DNA of 64,000 bases, taken from JAGTVB01 sp049282355. GTDB lineage: Bacteria > Pseudomonadota > Gammaproteobacteria > HK1. The position numbers and the translations under genes are program-made. This document shows, in pieces, positions 58,184 to 64,000 of this stretch (position 1 is its first letter; every line of letters begins with the position of its first letter). Location: contig JBAPTW010000158.1 of NCBI GenBank assembly GCA_049282355.1, forward strand, positions 39,112 through 103,111, in the 5' to 3' direction. The notes beneath the pieces were generated by a model. That model made no database searches. It saw only the letters and a list, made by a program, of their open reading frames with translations, and was not told the origin of the DNA.

Positions 58184-59008
58184 ATGGACGCGACGCACAA
58201 GAAACTCAAGCTGGAAGGCTTCAACAATTTAACCAAGGCCTTTAGCTTCAACATCTATGATGTTTGCTACGCACAGACACTTGCACAGCGTCGCGAATAC
58301 ATCAAGTACATTGATGAAGCTTACAACGCACAACGCCTAACCCGGATACTCACCGACGTCGCTGACATCGTCGGCGCCACTGTGCTCAATATTGCCCACC
58401 AGGATTATCACCCGCAGGGGGCGAGCGCCACGATGCTGATCGCCGAGGAGGTCGTGCTTGCCGCGGAGCCGGTCAAGCCCAGTTTGCTTGCATCCGTCAA
58501 TGAGCTTGTCTTAGCGCATCTCGATAAGAGCCACATCGCCGTGCACACCTACCCGGAAAGCCACCCGCGCAATGGCATCAGCACCTTTCGCGCTGACATC
58601 GATGTGGTGACCTGCGGTCACATCTCGCCGCTCAAGGCTCTTGATTATCTGATTCAAAGCTTTGAGTCCGACATCGTGATCATGGACTATCGAGTACGGG
58701 GATTTACGCGGGATATTACCGGCCATAAGCATTTTCTCGATCATCAGATCACCTCCATTCAAGACTTCATTGGTGATGAAACGAAAAAACGCTATCACAT
58801 GGTCGATGTCAACATGCCTCAAGAGAAGATGTTCCATACCAAGATGATGTTGAAAGGCGTGCAACTGGATAATTATTTCTTCGGTATCAACGAAGAAGAT
58901 CTTTCCCATGAAACGCGTCGTCGCATCAAAGATGAGCTACAGCAAGAGATCGAGGAAATCTTCTATGGGTGGAATTTCTGTCATCCCTGGAACGAGTGCA
59001 GCGAATAG
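58184..59008 (+). CDS. speD: S-adenosylmethionine decarboxylase proenzyme (enteric type)
   Basis: SpeD makes decarboxylated S-adenosylmethionine for spermidine synthesis. The self-cleavage site is LDKSHIAVHTYPESHP, where Ser116 becomes the pyruvoyl group. The N-terminal KLKLEGFNNLTKAFSFNIYD and C-terminal FHTKMMLKGVQLDNYFFG match the E. coli class, which is longer than the Thermotoga class. Length is 274 residues. AGGGA lies 7 bases before ATG 58184; the frame is open from 58031. speE is not in the window. Confidence 0.96.
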   Translation: MDATHKKLKLEGFNNLTKAFSFNIYDVCYAQTLAQRREYIKYIDEAYNAQRLTRILTDVADIVGATVLNIAHQDYHPQGASATMLIAEEVVLAAEPVKPSLLASVNELVLAHLDKSHIAVHTYPESHPRNGISTFRADIDVVTCGHISPLKALDYLIQSFESDIVIMDYRVRGFTRDITGHKHFLDHQITSIQDFIGDETKKRYHMVDVNMPQEKMFHTKMMLKGVQLDNYFFGINEEDLSHETRRRIKDELQQEIEEIFYGWNFCHPWNECSE

Positions 59009-59064
59009 GCGCCTACCCGAGGAAGGTTTCGCCGTCTTGCGAGATGACAACATCAGCGCTGTCA

Positions 59065-59085
59065 TTTTTGAAACAGTTTCTTAAC
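59065..59085 (+). repeat. Dispersed intergenic repeat, copy E
   Basis: The core differs from copy D in one of 21 positions. It overlaps the ubiI stop codon (59081-59083, TTA on the plus strand), so the repeat seems to supply the end of that gene. Confidence 0.65.
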
Positions 59086-60304
59086 ACCAAGGGATCCCTT
59101 GGGCCGCCCGGGGCAGATCACCCACCCGGCCCACTGCGTGCAGCATAATGAGGCGTTTTGCGGGAGTGATGCTATGGGTGAGCTGCAACCCTAGATTGCG
59201 GGTTACTTGCACCACGCGAAAGCGGCTGCCAAAGAGCAAGTGCAAGCCGTCCATCGCCACTTGCATTGCCAGATTATGGCCTTTCCGCCAACGCTCGTAG
59301 CGCCTCAGGGTCAGCAAGGCTCCAATATCGCGGCCCTTTGCTCGAGCCTCCGCAATGACCTCGGTCAGTGTCGCCGCGTCCAGGAATCCTAGATTGACAC
59401 CTTGTCCCGCTAAAGGGTGGATGGTATGCGCTGAATCCCCGACCAAGGCAACGCGATGTTGGACATAGCGGTGTGCTCGAACGGAGCGCAAGGGAAAGGT
59501 CGCACGCGGCCCCACCCAGGTGATCGATCCCAGCCTCGAATCGAACGCCCGGCCAAGCTCCACCGCGAACTCTTCAGCCGGCAAACGGCTAAGCGCCACC
59601 GCGGCCGCGGGCGTTGTTGACCAGACGATGGAACTGTAATTTTCTGGCAATGGCAAGAACGCGAGGGGACCCGAGGGCAAGAACCGTTGCCAAGCGGTTT
59701 CCTGATGGGAAAGCTCGGTGCGCACGTTGGTCACCAGGGCCTGCTGGCCGTATCCGTGCACAGCGCTGGGTATTCCGACCCGCCGCCTTACTGGCGATTC
59801 GCTGCCATCGGCCCCCACCAGCAACAGCGCTTTGATTTCTATATCTTTTAGCGCCACGCGAACGCACTCGGGTTCGAGGATCAGTCCACGCAGTCGTGCC
59901 GGCCGAAACCACGTCACCGAATCCAACGCTGCCAACTGCGCCTCCAGCCCCGCCTGTATGACTCGGTTCTCGACGATATAACCCAGCATCGACTCGCCGA
60001 TGTCGGCGCTCTCGAAATGAATGGCGCCGGCCCCGGCAGCGTCCCAGACATGCATCTCACGAAAGGGTCCCATGCGGGACTGGCGCATAGGCTCCCATGC
60101 ACCGAAGGTGCGAAGAATATTCTCCGAGGCACGCGTTACCGCGCTCACCCTGAAATGGTATGCCTCATCGCCGAGCAGATCCTGCCACGGGCGCTCTTCA
60201 ACCAAAGCCACCCGCAAGCTCATTTGCCCCAAACCGCAGGCGAGTGCGGCGCCCACCATTCCCCCGCCGATGATCACCACATCGTATGGAATGATGTCCT
60301 TCAT
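59081..60304 (-). CDS. ubiI: FAD-dependent ubiquinone-pathway hydroxylase (UbiI/UbiF-like)
   Basis: The 407-residue flavin monooxygenase hydroxylates a ubiquinone ring precursor. The FAD motif is VVIIGGGMVGAALACGLG, followed by VGADGSESPVRRRVG and LVGDSAHTIHPLAGQGVNLG. AGGA lies 8 bases before ATG 60304. The frame is open to 60412, but that would overlap ubiH. The position after ubiH favours UbiI (C5 hydroxylase), while UbiF or UbiM activity cannot be excluded by sequence. Confidence 0.88.
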   Translation of the reverse strand: MKDIIPYDVVIIGGGMVGAALACGLGQMSLRVALVEERPWQDLLGDEAYHFRVSAVTRASENILRTFGAWEPMRQSRMGPFREMHVWDAAGAGAIHFESADIGESMLGYIVENRVIQAGLEAQLAALDSVTWFRPARLRGLILEPECVRVALKDIEIKALLLVGADGSESPVRRRVGIPSAVHGYGQQALVTNVRTELSHQETAWQRFLPSGPLAFLPLPENYSSIVWSTTPAAAVALSRLPAEEFAVELGRAFDSRLGSITWVGPRATFPLRSVRAHRYVQHRVALVGDSAHTIHPLAGQGVNLGFLDAATLTEVIAEARAKGRDIGALLTLRRYERWRKGHNLAMQVAMDGLHLLFGSRFRVVQVTRNLGLQLTHSITPAKRLIMLHAVGRVGDLPRAAQGIPWC

Positions 60305-60341
60305 GTCGAACTTCCTGCAGTCGGATGTTTGATGAGCGCTG

Positions 60342-61598
60342 CTATGGCGGCAACCCCCGGGATAGTCGCAACTGCCGTCCAGCCAAACCCATGGCGCGAC
60401 GTGCCAGGCCATGTTTCACACAAGGCAGGAGATCCGTCCCCAGCAGTCCCAAGCCTCGTAGCCCAGACACCCATGGCGAGTGAATGGAAAATATCCGCGC
60501 CAGCGTATCGGTGAAAAATGTCACGCTTCTTTGGTCGCGACGTCGCAGGTCAAGATAGCGCTTTAACACGGCGGCCGATCCCAAATCGTGACCGCCTCGC
60601 CAGGCCGCCACCAACACTTCCGCCAGGGCTGCCGCGTCTCGCAGCCCGAGATTAAACCCCTGCGCAGCGATGGGGTGAAGGGTGTGGGCGGCATTGCCGA
60701 TGATGACCGCCCGCGGCGCAACCTGAAGTCTGGAGGAAACCAGCCGAAGTGGGTATTGAACCCGGTGGCCGACATGAACCAGACGCCCAAGACGCGATCC
60801 GAAAACCTGGTTCAATGCTTCCAGAAATACTACCTCGTCGAGGTCGAGAAGCGCCTCGGCAGCCGCCGACGGCAGCGTCCAAACAAGTCCGCATTGTCCC
60901 TCGTTCAGGGGCAGTAACGCCACCGTACCGCGGTTGCTGAACCGTTCGTAAGCGATGCCGCGATGGTCCACGGAGGGTGTGACTTGGGCGGCAATCGCAT
61001 TCTCACCATAGTCGTGCTCAACGGCAGCAAGGCCCAAGAGATTGCGCACCGAGGAACGCGCCCCATCGGCAGCCACCAACAGTCGAGCACGTACTGTGTG
61101 GATAGCCGCCGTGGCGCCCTTCAGCCCGGCCCGGATCCCGCCTTCCTCAGCGAAAACGCCGACCACCCGCATTGGGGACATCAGCGTGAGCTGGCGATGC
61201 TGCGCCAGGCCCGCTCTGAGCGCCTCCCCGAGCGTGCGCGCCTTGGTGACATAGCCCAGGGCGGGTACGCCTTCATCCTCTGCGCGAAACCGCGTCGCAC
61301 CGAACTGGCCCCGTTGCGACACATGCACTTCCCGAATCGGGCTGGCGGCGTGGATGAGATGGGACCACAATCCCAAGGTATCGAGAATGCGTTTGCTGCC
61401 AAGGGAAAGGGCCAGGGAGCGATCGTCGTGACTCGGCGGTTCCTTGTCCAAAGGCACCGCTTCCACCACGCCGACGCGCAAGGATGCCCCGGCAAGAGCA
61501 CACGCAAGGCTGGCCCCTACGAGCCCGCCGCCGATAACCAGCACATCGACATCGATAGCCTGTGTGCTGTGAGCACTCGCTAGATTCATTGGCTCCAC
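60342..61598 (-). CDS. ubiH: 2-octaprenyl-6-methoxyphenol hydroxylase UbiH
   Basis: UbiH hydroxylates C1 of the ubiquinone precursor. The 418-residue protein has the FAD motif VLVIGGGLVGASLACALAG, AADGARSSVRNLLG and IGNAAHTLHPIAAQGFNLGL. The last contains GNAAH rather than GDxAH, as in known UbiH enzymes. A GTG start at 61598 (or ATG 61589) lies next to the pepP stop. The pepP-ubiH-ubiI order is the usual gammaproteobacterial one. Confidence 0.93.
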   Translation of the reverse strand: MEPMNLASAHSTQAIDVDVLVIGGGLVGASLACALAGASLRVGVVEAVPLDKEPPSHDDRSLALSLGSKRILDTLGLWSHLIHAASPIREVHVSQRGQFGATRFRAEDEGVPALGYVTKARTLGEALRAGLAQHRQLTLMSPMRVVGVFAEEGGIRAGLKGATAAIHTVRARLLVAADGARSSVRNLLGLAAVEHDYGENAIAAQVTPSVDHRGIAYERFSNRGTVALLPLNEGQCGLVWTLPSAAAEALLDLDEVVFLEALNQVFGSRLGRLVHVGHRVQYPLRLVSSRLQVAPRAVIIGNAAHTLHPIAAQGFNLGLRDAAALAEVLVAAWRGGHDLGSAAVLKRYLDLRRRDQRSVTFFTDTLARIFSIHSPWVSGLRGLGLLGTDLLPCVKHGLARRAMGLAGRQLRLSRGLPP

Positions 61599-61599
61599 T

Positions 61600-62919
61600 T
61601 CATCCCGTCCCCACCAGTGCCTCGATGGCCTCTACGCTCTTTGGTACCTCCTCGGTGAGCACCTCGGGTCCCGGCGCCGTCACCAACACATCGTCTTCGA
61701 TACGCACACCGATATTCCACCATTTTTTTGGTACGCTGAGATCACCGGCCCGAATATAGAGCCCTGGCTCGATGGTCGTCACCATCCCCGGCTCAAACAC
61801 TCGCCACTCATGGGCGACCTTGTACTCGCCAACGTCATGCACATCCATCCCCAGCCAATGACCCGTGCGATGCATGAAGAATTTCTTGTAATGTTCCTTC
61901 TTGATGAGGGTACTGACTCGTCCTTTCAAAAGACCTAAACGCACAAGGCCTTCTGTCAGCACGCGCACTGCCGCCTCATGGGGGGCTTGCCAATGGTTAC
62001 CGGAGTGAACCTGGGCGATGGCCTCTTGCTGTGCCTCCAGCACGAGCTCATAGATGGCCTTTTGCGCTGGCGTAAAGCGAGCGTTAATTGGAAATGTGCG
62101 CGTAATATCCGCAGCGTAGAGCTCGTATTCCGCACCGGCGTCGATCAGCAGTAGATCGCCTGACTTCAGCAAGGCGCTATTGGCGGTGTAGTGCAAAGTA
62201 CAGCTGTTGGCTCCCGCCGCGACGATAGAGGGATAGGCGGGGGCGCGGCTTCCGCCTCGCATGAATTCGTAGATAAGCGCTGCTTCGATTTCGAACTCCC
62301 GCATGCCGGGCCGGCAAATCGCCATCGCTCGGCGGTGCGCCTCGGCACTGATGGCCATCGCCTTGCGCATCATGCGTAACTCGCCCTTGGACTTAAATAG
62401 ACGCAGCTCGTGGAGCACATGATCCAACGCCACGAACTCCGCCGGTGGGATAACGCCTGCCCGCGATTTAGCACGCAATTGATTGACCCATCCCAGGACC
62501 TGCTGGTCAAACTCGGCGTTGTAGCCCATGGAATAAAACACCCGTGCACGGCTCTCCATGAGACCGGGCACGATGTCATCCACATCACCAATGGGGAACG
62601 CATCGTCCGCCTGGTATTCGTCGCACGCACCTTCCAAGCCGGCACGAGGTCCATCCCACAACTCTTTCTCGGGATCGCGCTCGCGGCAGAAAAGCAGGTA
62701 TTCACCCTGCTTGCGCCCAGGAATCAGCGCCACCATGGCCGCGGGCTCAGGAAAACCCGTCAAATAATAGAAATCGCTGTCAGGACGGAACGCGAACTCA
62801 ACGTCACGATTGCGTGCCCGCACCGATGCCGCGGGCAATATGGCGATGGCGTCATCGCCCATCGCTTCCATGAGCCGTCGACGGCGCCTGGCAAACTCCT
62901 TTTTTTCCATTCTTTCCAT
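61600..62919 (-). CDS. pepP: Xaa-Pro aminopeptidase PepP
   Basis: This dimanganese peptidase removes N-terminal residues before proline. The 439-residue protein has the N-terminal domain with DSDFYYLTGFPEP and the pita-bread domain. Metal ligands are in LLIDAGAEYELYAADITRTF, MHRTGHWLGMDVHDVGEY, VTTIEPGLYI and GVRIEDDVLVT. AAAGG lies 5 bases before ATG 62919; the frame is open to a TTG at 62934. It lies 61 bp after ygfB on the same strand. Confidence 0.95.
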   Translation of the reverse strand: MERMEKKEFARRRRRLMEAMGDDAIAILPAASVRARNRDVEFAFRPDSDFYYLTGFPEPAAMVALIPGRKQGEYLLFCRERDPEKELWDGPRAGLEGACDEYQADDAFPIGDVDDIVPGLMESRARVFYSMGYNAEFDQQVLGWVNQLRAKSRAGVIPPAEFVALDHVLHELRLFKSKGELRMMRKAMAISAEAHRRAMAICRPGMREFEIEAALIYEFMRGGSRAPAYPSIVAAGANSCTLHYTANSALLKSGDLLLIDAGAEYELYAADITRTFPINARFTPAQKAIYELVLEAQQEAIAQVHSGNHWQAPHEAAVRVLTEGLVRLGLLKGRVSTLIKKEHYKKFFMHRTGHWLGMDVHDVGEYKVAHEWRVFEPGMVTTIEPGLYIRAGDLSVPKKWWNIGVRIEDDVLVTAPGPEVLTEEVPKSVEAIEALVGTG

Positions 62920-62980
62920 GGTAGCCTTTATCAACTCTTCGGTATCTCCCTGGCGCTGTAGTCGGCGTCATATCGCAAGC

Positions 62981-63517
62981 CTACAATTCCTCTCGGATGA
63001 TGAGCGTTCCTACCCGCAAATACTCCACAAGTTCGGCGTATGCGGCTTCATTTGCGTCTTCTTCGTCGCAGGTGGCGACATCGATGCGTGTCATTTCGGC
63101 CATATCGTGCAAAATTTCCCGGCTATCCTGGGGCAGCGTTTGAGAATAAACGCCTCCGGCAAGGCCCACCCCCGCTAAGAAACCGGCACACCATTCTGCC
63201 AACGCCTCACTGCGCAGCGCCAACGCCTCACTGTCCGCAGGAACAAGGATCTGGAAGGTGCAGTCGGCCGACTCCAGCTGGTAGATCGTGGCCACCTCCA
63301 ATCGTTTGAGCAGCACACGGCAAGCCTCACCGATCGGATCTTCCCAGTCCACATCATCGAGCACGCATGCCAGCCATTCCTCTTCATCGAAGTGACCGTG
63401 GGTGCAGAGCATCCCGCACAGCAGTCCGTGACTTTCAGCAGCTCCGATTGCAGTCGTTGTGCGGCTAAGGGCTTCGCTTAACTCTTCAAAGCTTGGAGGC
63501 TCGATTTTCTGTTCCAT
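62981..63517 (-). CDS. ygfB: UPF0149/YgfB family protein
   Basis: The 178-residue acidic helical protein has SFEELSEALSRTTTAIGAAE, then SHGLLCGMLCTHG and LAEWCAGFLAGVGLAGGVYS. These are the two Cys/Gly-rich signatures of the YgfB family. YgfB lies before pepP in most gammaproteobacteria. In Pseudomonas it lowers expression of the AmpDh3 peptidoglycan amidase gene; its role here is unproven. The start at MEQKIEPP (63517) is chosen; a TTG at 63535 is possible. Confidence 0.92.
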   Translation of the reverse strand: MEQKIEPPSFEELSEALSRTTTAIGAAESHGLLCGMLCTHGHFDEEEWLACVLDDVDWEDPIGEACRVLLKRLEVATIYQLESADCTFQILVPADSEALALRSEALAEWCAGFLAGVGLAGGVYSQTLPQDSREILHDMAEMTRIDVATCDEEDANEAAYAELVEYLRVGTLIIREEL

Positions 63518-63674
63518 AAGCAAAGCCAGTTGCAACTTCCCTAATAAATAGGGTGCGCCTCATGCCCGAAGCATCATCGCGCATCGCCGTATTGTTCCTG
63601 CAATCCTATCATTCCGCCGACACATGCCCAACCCGAAGCGTCTTTGTGTGATTCGGCTTGTACGATTGGCGCCA

Positions 63675-63704
63675 TTGACCCCCGCAAGGTTCCGATTTTA
63701 TATT
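63675..63704 (+). promoter_or_regulatory. Probable sigma-70 promoter of zapB-zapA
   Basis: TTGACC (63675-63680) and TATATT (63699-63704), each one base from consensus, are separated by 18 bp. They lie about 65 bp upstream of the zapB-like ATG in the divergent ygfB gap. Confidence 0.5.
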
Positions 63705-63768
63705 CAAGTCTTGCTTATCCGCCGCCCGTTATATCCCGGGTATGTAGTGCGCAAGGGTGACCAATGCC

Positions 63769-63978
63769 ATGGAAAAAGTAGACCTGGAGTACTTGGAAGA
63801 CCGCATCGATGCTCTCATCCAAGCCTGTGAAGATCTGCGCGCAGAAAACCGCGCACTGCGCGAGCAACAGGCGCATTTGGTTACCGAGCGCGCCACGCTG
63901 ATCGAAAAATCCGAGCTCGCTCGCAGCCGCGTAGAGGCGATGATCGCCCGCCTCAAAGCCATGGAGGTGGGATCATGA
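63769..63978 (+). CDS. zapB: Small coiled-coil cell-division protein (ZapB-like, TIGR02449 type)
   Basis: The 69-residue protein is one long coiled coil: LEYLEDRIDALIQACEDLRA then ENRALREQQAHLVTERATLI and a basic end. Such proteins precede zapA in gammaproteobacteria and are thought to act at the division ring. ATG 63769 is the family start; a GTG four codons earlier is possible. Its TGA overlaps the zapA ATG (ATGA), so the two are coupled. Confidence 0.85.
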   Translation: MEKVDLEYLEDRIDALIQACEDLRAENRALREQQAHLVTERATLIEKSELARSRVEAMIARLKAMEVGS

Positions 63979-64000
63979 AAGAACACTCGGTACCGGTTAG
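63975..64000 (+). CDS. zapA: Start of cell division protein ZapA (truncated by window edge)
   Basis: Only eight codons are visible (MKEHSVPV), overlapping the zapB stop by 4 bp. The identification rests on the preceding zapB-like gene and the ygfB neighbour, since zapA follows them in related genomes. Confidence 0.6.

Noticed and set aside
1..64000. tRNA, rRNA, CRISPR arrays, prophage or insertion sequences
   Set aside because: None was recognisable on either strand: no cloverleaf-like intergenic sequence, no regularly spaced repeats, no transposase or integrase.

Overview
The window is one continuous stretch of a gammaproteobacterial chromosome. The evidence is conserved gene order: mutL-miaA-hfq-hflX-hflK-hflC-DUF2065-hisZ; rpe-gph-trpE followed by trpG-trpD-trpC-crp with an OsmC gene beyond crp; and ygfB-pepP-ubiH-ubiI divergent from zapB-zapA. 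Coding density is high and GC is moderately high. The organism is a nitrogen fixer, or a relative that kept the FeMo-cofactor genes. It has a ba3-type terminal oxidase and several sugar-phosphate/Calvin-type enzymes (tkt, gap, pgk, rpe, gph). I cannot name the genus.

Layout. 1-8000 (minus): the hfq/hflKC/mutL housekeeping block. 8100-10000: a tiny unlisted gene with a perfect ribosome-binding site, an ADP-ribose pyrophosphatase and a DUF3050 haem-oxygenase-fold protein, divergent from a cnoX-type thioredoxin-TPR gene. 11085-17101 (minus): a nif accessory cluster, nifE-nifN-nifX-fdxB-nifV-nifW-nifZ, started by a clear sigma-54 promoter with one NifA-type upstream site. nifHDK, nifB and nifA are not in the window. 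17380-18669: a BrnT/BrnA toxin-antitoxin pair and a frameshifted membrane-protein gene. 18692-22770: glnS, a quinone oxidoreductase, a small unknown and a LysR regulator. 22921-27260: an RND efflux pair. 27556-33041: a ba3 oxidase operon with dihaem cytochrome c and a CcoI-like copper ATPase. 33234-42203: djlA, rpe, gph and the trp genes, interrupted by an unusual 525-residue protein carrying an HPr-like domain. 42191-45924: crp, yhfA, a PAS protein with a degenerate GGDEF domain, an unknown and metF. 46241-52514: metK, then tkt-gap-pgk. 52644-57983: purC and a second RND pair. 58184-64000: speD, ubiquinone hydroxylases, pepP, ygfB, zapB and the first codons of zapA.

How the genes work together. 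The nif block makes homocitrate (NifV), scaffolds and carries the FeMo-cofactor (NifEN, NifX), supplies electrons (FdxB) and matures or protects the MoFe protein (NifZ, NifW). The oxidase operon encodes CuA/CuB subunits, a dihaem cytochrome that may be its electron donor, and a copper pump that may load it.

The most interesting unexplained signals are: (i) a dispersed intergenic repeat with a 21-bp core, seen at five loci and sometimes overlapping stop codons; (ii) the HPr-like protein lodged between trpE and trpG; (iii) a 59-codon gene with a perfect Shine-Dalgarno sequence upstream of mutL; (iv) the DUF3050/cnoX divergent pair beside the nif genes, with a perfect 19-bp palindrome in the shared promoter region; and (v) regulator-like proteins with altered key residues (AGPC thioredoxin site, RWSEREF in place of GGDEF, MutL without the endonuclease motif).
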